From: Mycobacterium sp.
GTDB lineage: Bacteria; Actinomycetota; Actinomycetes; Mycobacteriales; Mycobacteriaceae
DNA: 5,325 nucleotides
Reading direction: 5' to 3'
Assembly (NCBI GenBank): GCA_029256565.1
Contig: JAQSXQ010000188.1
Span: 1 to 5,325 of the forward strand
Of this stretch, positions 1-5,325 are shown piece after piece (positions within the stretch are counted from its first letter, which is position 1; the number at the start of each line of letters is the position of its first letter). The notes under the pieces were generated by a model, which was given only the letters and a program-made list of their open reading frames with translations, was not told the origin of the DNA and searched no databases. Position numbers and translations under genes: made by a program.

Positions 1-6
1 GAGGAG
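1..6 (+). promoter_or_regulatory. Shine-Dalgarno of the LacI-type regulator
   Basis: GAGGAG lies 8 nt before the ATG at 15. A GTG at 6 is in the same frame, but it overlaps this ribosome-binding site and would have no site of its own inside the window. The spacing therefore favours the ATG at 15 as the true start. Confidence 0.7.
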
Positions 7-14
7 TGGGGGAC

Positions 15-1016
15 ATGCCTCACCGGTACAAGGTGCGCGAGATCGCCCAGCAGGCCGGGCTGAGCGAGGCCACGGTCGACCGCGTGCTCAACGACCGCAC
101 CGGCGTTCGGGAGAACACCCGCGCCGAAGTCGCGCAGGCCATCGCCGACCTCGACAAGCAGCGAGCGCAATTGCGGCTCAACGGTCGTCGCTTCCTGATC
201 GACGTCGTCATGCAGACGCCACGGCGCTTCTCCGATGCGTTCCGTGCGGCGATCGAGGCCGAGCTGCCGGCATTCGCCCCCGCGATGGTGCGCGCCCGGT
301 TCCACCTCTGGGAGGCGGGCGCGACCGCACAGACCGTCGACGCCTTGTCGCGCATCCGCGGCAGCCACGGCGTCGTGCTCAAGGCGCAGGACGAACCCGA
401 GGTCGTCGAGGCCGTGGACCGCCTGGTCGCCGGTGGGGTCCCGGTGGTCGCCTACACCACCGACGTGCCGTCGAGTTCGCGGTGCGCCTACGTCGGGATC
501 GACAACCACGGCGCCGGGATGACAGCGGCGTACCTGATGGACCAGTGGCTGGGGCCTGCGCCGTCGGACGTGCTGATCACGTTGAGCCGCACGGTCTTCC
601 GCGGGGAGGGGGAGCGCGAGGTCGGGTTCCGGTCGGGTCTGCGCCGATCGGGCCGGGCCATCGTCGAGGTGAGTGACAGCGACGGCATCGACGCCACCAA
701 CGAGCGCCTGGTGCTCGACGCGCTGGAACGCAATCCGCGGATCGAGGCCGTGTACTCCGCGGGCGGCGGCAACACGGCCACCGTCGCCGCCTTCGAGCGA
801 CTCGAGCGGACCTGCCGCGTCTTCGTCGCACACGACCTCGACGCCGACAACCGCCGGCTGCTGCGCGACGGCCGCATCTCGGTGGTGCTGCACAACGACC
901 TTCGCGCCGACGCCCGCCTCGCCATCCGGGTGCTGCTGCAGCAACACGGCGCGCTGCCGATCGAACCCGTCCGCACCACCCCGATACAGGTCGTGACGCC
1001 GTACAACCTGCCCTGA
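15..1016 (+). CDS. LacI-family transcriptional regulator with periplasmic-binding-protein-like effector domain
   Basis: A 333-residue DNA-binding regulator, probably of a carbohydrate or polyol locus. The N-terminus carries the LacI helix-turn-helix (about residues 7-26), with VREIAQQAGLSEATVDRVLN matching the family pattern. The recognition helix has Asp22 (TVDRVLN) where classical LacI has Ser (TVSRVVN), typical of a distinct subgroup. The hinge motif of classical members (Y-x-P-N-x-x-A-x-x-L) is absent; the linker there is K48-R58, rich in Arg, Gln and Leu. From about residue 60 to the end is a two-lobed sugar-binding fold, with a first strand FLIDVVMQ and motifs such as YVGIDNHGAGMTAAYLM and AVYSAGGGNTATVAA, which resembles ribose/inositol-type binding domains. 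Length is normal for the family. It precedes a PfkB-type kinase on the same strand, so control of a linked sugar pathway, and possibly of itself, is plausible. The effector cannot be read from sequence. Family assignment is firm; physiological target is inference. Confidence 0.9.
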   Translation: MPHRYKVREIAQQAGLSEATVDRVLNDRTGVRENTRAEVAQAIADLDKQRAQLRLNGRRFLIDVVMQTPRRFSDAFRAAIEAELPAFAPAMVRARFHLWEAGATAQTVDALSRIRGSHGVVLKAQDEPEVVEAVDRLVAGGVPVVAYTTDVPSSSRCAYVGIDNHGAGMTAAYLMDQWLGPAPSDVLITLSRTVFRGEGEREVGFRSGLRRSGRAIVEVSDSDGIDATNERLVLDALERNPRIEAVYSAGGGNTATVAAFERLERTCRVFVAHDLDADNRRLLRDGRISVVLHNDLRADARLAIRVLLQQHGALPIEPVRTTPIQVVTPYNLP

Positions 1017-1095
1017 TGCCCCGCGAATCGTTATCCCGGGCTACGCCGACTACGCTTCGCCGCATCCCCCGACGAGCGCAGCCGGGGTTCGAACT

Positions 1096-1101
1096 AGGGA
1101 G
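1096..1101 (+). promoter_or_regulatory. Shine-Dalgarno that fixes the kinase start at GTG 1109
   Basis: AGGGAG sits 7 nt before the GTG at 1109. The frame is also open from an ATG at 1016 that overlaps the regulator's stop codon (TGATG). The 31 residues this would add are Arg/Pro/Thr-rich, use rare codons (TTA, CTA, AGA), have weaker G/C third positions and show no kinase homology. The GTG is therefore the better start, leaving 92 nt of non-coding sequence after the regulator. Confidence 0.7.
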
Positions 1102-1108
1102 AACAGCG

Positions 1109-1957
1109 GTGCAGCAAGGGCTCGTCAAGGGCGTGACCGTGCTGGGCAATCTGGCGATCGACGTCATCGACGGCGCGCCGCCGAGCCCGGGCGGATGCGC
1201 GTCGTTCGCGGGTGTGGCGTTGGAGGCCGTCGGCGGCCACGGCCACATCGCGGCCCTCGGCGCACCGCGAGACCACGCCCTGTTCGATCCGCTGGTCGCA
1301 CGCTTCGGCTCCCTGGTCCGCATCCTCCCGTCGGAGGTGACCAGCGGTTTCCGGCTCGACTACGTCGACGTCGACCACCGCCGGATGTCCGTTGACGCGA
1401 TCGGCCCCGTATGGGGTGCCGCCGAGGTGGAGGCCGCTGACCCGGACACCACCTGGGTGCACCTGGCCCCGCTGCTGCGCACCGACTTCCCCGCCGAGAC
1501 GCTGGCTCTGCTGTCCTCGCGCGGGCACCTCGTCGCCTACGACGGTCAGGGCCTCGTCCGTGCCGACCGGGTCGGACCCCTTGTCGAGGACCGGCACTTC
1601 TCGCCGGACCTGCTCGAACACCTCGACATGCTCAAGCTCGCCGAGGACGAAGCAGTCGTCGTCGCCGACGGCGACTTCGACGCGGCCACGGCAGAGCGGC
1701 TCGGCGTCCCCGAGATCGTCGTCACCTTCGGTTCCGAGGGCTGCGACATCTACACCGACGGCGACGTGGTGCGGGTGCCCGCGGCCTGGCGGGTGGACGG
1801 CGTCCAGACCACGGGGGCCGGTGACATGTTCACCGCCTGCTACGTCGCGCATCGCGCTGCCGGCGACGGACCGGTGCCCTCGGCTCAGCTCGCCAGCGAA
1901 CTCGTCGCACGTGAACTCGACAAGCGTCTCAAGGTGGGTCACGCCGACCTCGTGTAG
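1109..1957 (+). CDS. PfkB/ribokinase-family carbohydrate kinase, divergent
   Basis: A 282-residue soluble protein of the PfkB (ribokinase-like) family, which transfers the ATP gamma-phosphate to a sugar, nucleoside or related alcohol. Visible family elements in order are the first strand VTVLGNLAIDVIDG (9-22), the Gly-Gly of the substrate-binding motif (28-29), ALGAPRD (49-55), the K-x-x-E-x-E element KLAEDE (176-181), the nucleotide-side strand VVTFGSEGCDIY (204-215), and the anion-hole/catalytic motif QTTGAGDMF (233-241) with catalytic-base Asp239. It differs from typical members in three places. The first Asp of D-T-x-G-A-G-D is Gln233, the Gly that usually follows the motif is Cys244, and the Asn usually found after the N-terminal Gly-Gly is missing (GGCASF). 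Length is slightly short for the family. The LacI-type regulator just upstream suggests a shared sugar or polyol pathway. Substrate is unknown; retained Asp239 and Gly residues argue for an active enzyme. Ribokinase, fructokinase or an inositol-pathway kinase cannot be distinguished. Confidence 0.82.
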   Translation: MQQGLVKGVTVLGNLAIDVIDGAPPSPGGCASFAGVALEAVGGHGHIAALGAPRDHALFDPLVARFGSLVRILPSEVTSGFRLDYVDVDHRRMSVDAIGPVWGAAEVEAADPDTTWVHLAPLLRTDFPAETLALLSSRGHLVAYDGQGLVRADRVGPLVEDRHFSPDLLEHLDMLKLAEDEAVVVADGDFDAATAERLGVPEIVVTFGSEGCDIYTDGDVVRVPAAWRVDGVQTTGAGDMFTACYVAHRAAGDGPVPSAQLASELVARELDKRLKVGHADLV

Positions 1958-1966
1958 CAGCAGGTC

Positions 1967-1988
1967 GTAGGGATGACACCGTCCCTAC
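1967..1988 (+). terminator. Candidate hairpin terminator of the kinase transcript, no U-tract
   Basis: GTAGGGATG (1967-1975) pairs with CGTCCCTAC (1980-1988) around an ACAC tetraloop. This gives a 9-bp stem with a single U-G wobble, beginning 9 nt after the kinase stop. No T-run follows, so it is not a classical intrinsic terminator. Hairpins without U-tails are proposed terminators in mycobacteria, though their efficiency is disputed. It could also protect the mRNA 3' end. The stem's right end overlaps the first operator-like motif. Confidence 0.5.
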
Positions 1989-2000
1989 CGGTCGGTAACC
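1986..2000. promoter_or_regulatory. Operator-like dyad, copy 1 of TACC-N4-GGTAACC
   Basis: TACCG-GT-CGGTA (1986-1997) is a perfect inverted repeat of 5-bp arms followed by ACC, giving TACC-GGTC-GGTAACC. The same 11 fixed bases recur at 2101-2115. Such dyads are typical of dimeric regulators; TetR-type operators in actinomycetes often resemble TACCG...CGGTA, but the family is a guess. Confidence 0.45.
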
Positions 2001-2009
2001 ACGATCTTA

Positions 2010-2024
2010 GAGAACGACGTTCTC
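2010..2024. promoter_or_regulatory. Perfect 15-bp dyad, probable regulator binding site
   Basis: GAGAACG-A-CGTTCTC has 7-bp arms around one base. Beyond one mismatched pair, TT on the left and AA on the right extend the symmetry to 2007-2027. A one-base centre cannot form a good RNA hairpin and no T-run follows, so a DNA operator is more likely than a terminator. It is not a mycobacterial SOS box (GAAC-N4-GTTC; here the spacer is three) nor a KstR-type site (AAC-N2-GTT). Confidence 0.5.
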
Positions 2025-2099
2025 AAAAAGTGACGAAGACCACAAATCCGCGGCGTCGCGCCGTCATTCACGCCTCTGACCTGCGCCGTTCACGGAGCT

Positions 2100-2115
2100 T
2101 TACCTGCAGGTAACC
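2100..2115. promoter_or_regulatory. Operator-like 14-bp palindrome, copy 2 of TACC-N4-GGTAACC
   Basis: TTACCTGCAGGTAA (2100-2113) is a perfect palindrome and, with the following CC, contains TACC-TGCA-GGTAACC, matching all fixed bases of copy 1. It lies 37 nt upstream of the candidate -10 of korA, so its centre would be near -55 relative to the inferred start site. That position suits an upstream activator site or one partner of a looped repressor. Confidence 0.5.
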
Positions 2116-2147
2116 GGCGAGTCCGGTGTAGCCCAGCCTAAGAGAAG

Positions 2148-2156
2148 TGCAATAAT
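2148..2156 (+). promoter_or_regulatory. Candidate extended -10 promoter of korAB
   Basis: TGC-AATAAT carries the TGn extended -10 element directly before a hexamer matching TATAAT at five of six bases. No convincing -35 is seen 16-19 bp upstream (the region reads GTGTAGCC), which is common for extended -10 promoters in mycobacteria. Transcription would start near 2161-2164 and give a leader of about 120 nt. This is inferred from sequence only. Confidence 0.4.
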
Positions 2157-2164
2157 CGTGACTG

Positions 2165-2182
2165 CCAGTGACAGAAAACTGG
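2165..2182 (+). other. Small hairpin at the predicted 5' end of the korA leader
   Basis: CCAGT (2165-2169) pairs with ACTGG (2178-2182) around the 8-nt loop GACAGAAA. If the candidate promoter is right, this lies within the first bases of the mRNA and could stabilise the 5' end. It is short enough to be chance. Confidence 0.2.
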
Positions 2183-2270
2183 GTGGACGTCATCTCGGCG
2201 GCGCATCGCGCAACTTGGCCTTCTCGAAGACCTCGATCGCGACCCGAAATGGCGCGACCTGACCAATCGT

Positions 2271-2276
2271 GAAAGG
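2271..2276 (+). promoter_or_regulatory. Shine-Dalgarno of korA
   Basis: GAAAGG lies 8 nt before the GTG at 2285. The richer AGGGG at 2278-2282 is only 2 nt from the start, too close to serve this codon. No better in-frame start is seen, and the KorA family region begins about 18 residues in, so the GTG is well supported. Confidence 0.6.
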
Positions 2277-2284
2277 CAGGGGTC

Positions 2285-4237
2285 GTGAGTCAAGACGGCA
2301 ACGGCACCAGCAACGGCGGATCGCCGCGACAGAAGCTCGAAAAGGTTGTCATCCGCTTCGCAGGCGACTCCGGCGACGGCATGCAGCTCACGGGTGACCG
2401 GTTCACCTCCGAAGCCGCGCTGTTCGGCAACGACCTTGCGACGCAACCGAACTACCCCGCCGAGATCCGCGCACCACAGGGCACCCTGCCGGGTGTGTCG
2501 TCGTTCCAGATCCAGATCGCGGACTACGACATCCTGACCGCCGGTGACCGTCCCGACGTCCTGGTCGCGATGAACCCCGCGGCGCTCAAGGCGAACGTCG
2601 CCGACCTGCCGCGCGGCGGGCTGATCATCGCCAACTCCGACGAGTTCACCAAGCGCAACCTCGCCAAGGTTGGCTACGAGGCCAACCCGCTGGAGTCCGA
2701 CGAGCTGTCCGACTTCGTCGTGCAGGCCGTCGCGATGACGACGCTGACCCTCGGCGCGGTCGAGTCGATCGGCGCCACCAAGAAGGACGGCCAGCGCGCC
2801 AAGAACATGTTCGCCCTCGGGCTGCTGTCGTGGATGTACGGCCGCGAACTGCACCAGAGCGAAGTCTTCATCCGCGAGAAGTTCGCCAAGAAGCCCGAGG
2901 TCGCCGAGGCCAACGTCCTGGCGCTCAAGGCCGGGTGGAACTACGGCGAGACCACCGAGGCGTTCGCCGTCACCTACGAGGTGTCACCCGCCAAGCTGAA
3001 GTCCGGCGACTACCGCCAGATCTCGGGCAACACGGCATTGGCCTACGGCATCGTGGCAGCCGGGCAGCTGGCCAACACCCAGGTGGTGCTGGGCACCTAC
3101 CCGATCACGCCCGCGTCGGACATCCTGCACGAGCTGTCCAAGCACAAGAACTTCAACGTCCTGACCTTCCAGGCCGAGGACGAGATCGCAGGCATCGGCG
3201 CCGCGCTGGGCGCCTCCTACGGCGGTGCGCTGGGCGTGACGAGCACGTCCGGTCCCGGCGTCGCACTGAAGTCCGAGGCCATCGGGCTCGGCGTGATGAT
3301 GGAGCTGCCGCTGCTCGTCGTCGACGTGCAGCGCGGTGGTCCGTCGACCGGGCTGCCCACCAAGACCGAGCAGGCCGACCTCCTGCAGGCGCTCTACGGC
3401 CGCAACGGCGAGTCGCCGGTCGCCGTCCTGGCGCCCCGCTCACCCTCGGACTGCTTCGAGATCGCGGTCGAGGCGTCGCGCATCGCGCTGACGTACCGCA
3501 CGCCGGTCATCATCCTGTCCGACGGCGCGATCGCCAACGGCTCGGAGCCGTGGCGCATCCCCGACGTCTCGGCGTACGAACCCATCGACCACACGTTCGC
3601 CAAGGCCGGCGAACCGTTCGAGCCCTACGCCCGCGACCCGGAGACGCTGGCACGCCAGTTCGCGGTGCCGGGCACCCCCGGTCTCGAGCACCGGATCGGC
3701 GGCCTCGAGAAGGCCAACGGCTCGGGCAACATCTCCTACGAGCCCGGCAACCACGACCTGATGTCGCGCGTCCGCCAGGCCAAGGTCGACGGCATCTCGG
3801 TGCCCGACCTCGAAGTCGACGACCCGACCGGGGACGCCGAGATCCTGCTCATCGGCTGGGGCAGCTCGTACGGCCCGATCGGCGAGGCCTGCCGACGTGC
3901 CCGCCGCAAGGGCATCAAGATCGCCCATGCGCACATCCGTCACCTGAACCCGTTTCCCGCGAACCTCGGCGAGGTACTCAGCCGGTACCAGCAGGTCGTC
4001 TTGCCTGAGATGAACCTCGGCCAGCTCGCGATGCTGCTGCGCGCCAAGTTCCTCGTCGACGTGCAGTCGGTGACGAAGATGGAGGGCATGGCGTTCCTGG
4101 CCGACGAGGTCGAGGGCATCATCGACGCCGCGCTGGACGGCACGCTGCGCGAGAAGGAAACCGACAAGAGCAAGTTCGCACGGTTGGCAGCCGCCACCGT
4201 GACGACCGTGAACGCTGGTGTGGGAGTAGACGCATGA
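2285..4237 (+). CDS. korA: 2-oxoglutarate:ferredoxin oxidoreductase subunit alpha (gamma-alpha fusion)
   Basis: KorA (650 residues) is the large subunit of the cytoplasmic, CoA-dependent KorAB enzyme, which oxidises 2-oxoglutarate to succinyl-CoA and CO2 with reduction of ferredoxin. Residues about 20-205 are the gamma domain (VIRFAGDSGDGMQLTGDRF start), fused N-terminally as usual for this class. Residues about 245-430 are the pyrimidine-binding alpha domain with YPITPAS (272-278), the acidic TPP-contacting FQAEDE (295-300), TSTSGPG (319-325) and QRGGPSTGLPTKTEQADL (349-366). Residues about 515-620 form the transketolase C-terminal-like domain (EILLIGWGSSYGPIGEA, HLNPFP). Length is close to mycobacterial KorA. 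The fused gamma domain plus the YPITP/GLPT motifs favour 2-oxoglutarate over pyruvate, though 2-oxoacid specificity cannot be proved by eye. In M. tuberculosis this enzyme works as an oxygen-tolerant TCA-cycle route. The frame is intact and overlaps korB by 4 nt. Transcription is probably governed by the palindrome-rich upstream region. Confidence 0.95.
   Translation: MSQDGNGTSNGGSPRQKLEKVVIRFAGDSGDGMQLTGDRFTSEAALFGNDLATQPNYPAEIRAPQGTLPGVSSFQIQIADYDILTAGDRPDVLVAMNPAALKANVADLPRGGLIIANSDEFTKRNLAKVGYEANPLESDELSDFVVQAVAMTTLTLGAVESIGATKKDGQRAKNMFALGLLSWMYGRELHQSEVFIREKFAKKPEVAEANVLALKAGWNYGETTEAFAVTYEVSPAKLKSGDYRQISGNTALAYGIVAAGQLANTQVVLGTYPITPASDILHELSKHKNFNVLTFQAEDEIAGIGAALGASYGGALGVTSTSGPGVALKSEAIGLGVMMELPLLVVDVQRGGPSTGLPTKTEQADLLQALYGRNGESPVAVLAPRSPSDCFEIAVEASRIALTYRTPVIILSDGAIANGSEPWRIPDVSAYEPIDHTFAKAGEPFEPYARDPETLARQFAVPGTPGLEHRIGGLEKANGSGNISYEPGNHDLMSRVRQAKVDGISVPDLEVDDPTGDAEILLIGWGSSYGPIGEACRRARRKGIKIAHAHIRHLNPFPANLGEVLSRYQQVVLPEMNLGQLAMLLRAKFLVDVQSVTKMEGMAFLADEVEGIIDAALDGTLREKETDKSKFARLAAATVTTVNAGVGVDA
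4222..4226 (+). promoter_or_regulatory. Shine-Dalgarno of korB inside korA
   Basis: GGGAG sits 7 nt before the korB ATG and lies within the last codons of korA. Stop and start overlap as ATGA (4234-4237), a layout that supports translational coupling and equal supply of the two subunits. Confidence 0.7.
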
Positions 4238-5316
4238 CTGACCTGATCGGATCCGACCTCGGATTGACCGCCTCTGGTTTGACCAAGACCAGCGGGGTGC
4301 CGACCACCGACCAGCCGCAGAAGGCCAAGGACTTCACCAGTGACCAGGAGGTCCGCTGGTGCCCCGGTTGCGGTGACTACGTCATCCTCAACACCATCCG
4401 CAACTTCCTGCCCGAACTCGGGCTGCGGCGCGAGAACATGGTGTTCGTCAGCGGCATCGGCTGCTCGAGCCGCTTCCCGTACTACCTGGAGACCTACGGT
4501 CTGCACTCGATCCACGGACGTGCGCCGACCATCGCGACCGGCCTGGCGCTGGCCCGCGAGGACCTGTCGGTGTGGGTCGTCACCGGTGACGGCGACGCCC
4601 TGTCGATCGGCGGCAACCATCTGATCCACGCGCTGCGCCGCAACGTGAACCTCACGATCCTGCTGTTCAACAACCGGATCTACGGCCTCACCAAGGGGCA
4701 GTACTCGCCGACGTCAGAGGTCGGCAAGGTCACCAAGTCGACGCCGATGGGTTCGCTGGACTACCCCTTCAACCCGGTGTCGCTGGCACTGGGCGCCGAG
4801 GCGACGTTCGTCGGGCGCGCACTGGACTCCGACCGCAAGGGTCTGACCGAGGTGCTGCGCGCTGCCGCATCGCACCGCGGGGCCGCGCTGGTCGAGATCA
4901 TGCAGGACTGCCCGATCTTCAACGACGGCTCGTTCGACGCGCTGCGCAAGGAGGGCGCTGAGGACCGGCTCATCAGCGTCTCGCACGGTCAGCCGATCAC
5001 GTTCGGCGCCGAGGGCGAGTTCTGCGTGGTGAAGTCCGGTTACGGCCTGGAGGTCGCCAAGACCGCCGACGTCGCCCCGTCCGACATCGTCGTGCACAAC
5101 GCCGAGGTGGACGATCCGGCCTACGCGTTCGCGCTGTCGCGCCTGAGCGAGCAGAACCTCGAGCACACCGTGATGGGCATCTTCCGTCAGGTGAGTCGCC
5201 CGACGTATGACGAGATGGCCCGAAACCAGGTCACATCCGCGATGGATTCCAAGCCCCACGACACCGCGGCTCTGCAATCCTTGCTGCGTGGAAAAGACAC
5301 CTGGACCGTCGAGTAA
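4234..5316 (+). CDS. korB: 2-oxoglutarate:ferredoxin oxidoreductase subunit beta
   Basis: KorB (360 residues) binds thiamine diphosphate and the single [4Fe-4S] cluster that passes electrons from the TPP intermediate to ferredoxin; it acts as a complex with KorA. The TPP/Mg motif runs from GDG (118-120) to NN (146-147), in GDGDALSIGGNHL...LFNNRIYGLTKGQYSPT. Four cysteines fit the cluster ligands of two-subunit enzymes: C43 and C46 in WCPGCGDY, C77 in SGIGCSSR, and C226 in MQDCPIFND. No extra ferredoxin-like domain is fused, so an external ferredoxin is needed. The first 35 or so residues, rich in Thr/Ser/Gly, are a non-conserved extension before the FTSDQEVRWCPGCG core. The C-terminal 110 residues, after NDGSFDALR, form the usual beta-subunit tail. 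The start is fixed by the overlap with korA and its ribosome site. Nothing is broken or missing. Confidence 0.95.
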   Translation: MTDLIGSDLGLTASGLTKTSGVPTTDQPQKAKDFTSDQEVRWCPGCGDYVILNTIRNFLPELGLRRENMVFVSGIGCSSRFPYYLETYGLHSIHGRAPTIATGLALAREDLSVWVVTGDGDALSIGGNHLIHALRRNVNLTILLFNNRIYGLTKGQYSPTSEVGKVTKSTPMGSLDYPFNPVSLALGAEATFVGRALDSDRKGLTEVLRAAASHRGAALVEIMQDCPIFNDGSFDALRKEGAEDRLISVSHGQPITFGAEGEFCVVKSGYGLEVAKTADVAPSDIVVHNAEVDDPAYAFALSRLSEQNLEHTVMGIFRQVSRPTYDEMARNQVTSAMDSKPHDTAALQSLLRGKDTWTVE

Positions 5317-5319
5317 CGC

Positions 5320-5324
5320 GGGAG
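5320..5324 (+). promoter_or_regulatory. Possible Shine-Dalgarno of a gene beyond the right edge
   Basis: GGGAG occurs 3 nt after the korB stop at the very end of the window. No terminator is seen in the remaining bases, so a further co-transcribed gene may begin just outside. The motif is too short to be sure. Confidence 0.25.
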
Positions 5325-5325
5325 C

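Larger units (their letters stand above)
1958..2284. other. 327-nt intergenic region between kinase and korA, dense in dyad symmetries
   Basis: No credible gene lies here on either strand. From left to right it holds a strong hairpin (1967-1988), a TACC-N4-GGTAACC motif (1986-2000), a 15-bp perfect dyad (2010-2024), a second TACC-N4-GGTAACC motif within a 14-bp perfect palindrome (2100-2115), a candidate extended -10 (2148-2156), and a leader of about 120 nt with a short hairpin (2165-2182). Composition is visibly less G+C-rich than the flanking genes between about 2000 and 2050. The likely job is to terminate the upstream unit and control korAB transcription. Confidence 0.75.

Noticed and set aside
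1081..1100. GGGTTCGAAC resembling a tRNA T-loop.
   Set aside because: The flanks cannot form a T-arm stem, and no acceptor, D or anticodon arms exist around it.
1016..1108. N-terminal extension of the kinase from the ATG at 1016 overlapping the regulator stop.
   Set aside because: The extension uses rare codons, has no homology to PfkB N-termini, and a well-spaced AGGGAG precedes the GTG at 1109, next to the first family strand.
577..1323. Long minus-strand frames opposite the genes, such as this one and 3440-3943.
   Set aside because: They are Arg/Ala/Pro-rich shadows of high-G+C codon bias, cross gene boundaries, and the + strand frames carry clear family motifs.
2010..2024. The GAGAACG dyad as an SOS (LexA) box.
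   Set aside because: The spacer between GAAC and GTTC is three bases rather than four, the outer TC/GA bases do not match, and korAB is not a DNA-repair operon.
2100..2113. TTACCTGCAGGTAA as an iron box (IdeR).
   Set aside because: The IdeR half-site is TTAGG with AACCTAA on the other side; here the arms read TTACC/GGTAA, and the length is too short.
2158..2262. A 34-codon reading frame from GTG 2158 in the korA leader, as an upstream ORF.
   Set aside because: The start would lie upstream of the predicted transcription start, third-position G/C is clearly lower than in the genes, and the ribosome site is poor.

Overview
The window reads as ordinary chromosomal DNA of a high-G+C actinomycete, most likely a mycobacterium (Mycobacterium/Mycolicibacterium type). 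The reasons are strongly G/C-biased third codon positions, GTG starts, and a two-subunit KorA-KorB 2-oxoglutarate:ferredoxin oxidoreductase of the kind known in mycobacteria (Rv2455c-Rv2454c in M. tuberculosis). All four genes lie on the + strand. I see no mobile elements, tRNA/rRNA genes, CRISPR arrays or broken genes.

Layout. 15-1016: a LacI-type transcriptional regulator with a sugar-binding-protein-like effector domain and no classical hinge motif. 1109-1957: a PfkB/ribokinase-fold kinase with altered signature residues, starting at a GTG 92 nt downstream. Together they look like the end of a sugar or polyol utilisation locus continuing upstream of the window. 1958-2284: a 327-nt intergenic region unusually rich in dyad symmetries. 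It holds a strong hairpin (likely terminator), two copies of TACC-N4-GGTAACC exactly 115 bp apart, a perfect 15-bp dyad, and a candidate extended -10 promoter giving a leader of about 120 nt. 2285-4237 and 4234-5316: korA and korB, overlapping by ATGA and translationally coupled. A Shine-Dalgarno-like GGGAG at the right edge suggests another gene starts just outside.

Working together. KorA (gamma domain fused to alpha domain) and KorB (TPP- and [4Fe-4S]-binding beta subunit) form a CoA-dependent enzyme converting 2-oxoglutarate to succinyl-CoA with reduction of ferredoxin, a TCA-cycle step independent of the 2-oxoglutarate dehydrogenase complex. The regulator/kinase pair is separated from korAB by the hairpin and is probably a different transcription unit. 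I found no undescribed enzyme system. The least explained sequence is the cluster of operator-like palindromes upstream of korA, whose regulators I cannot name.
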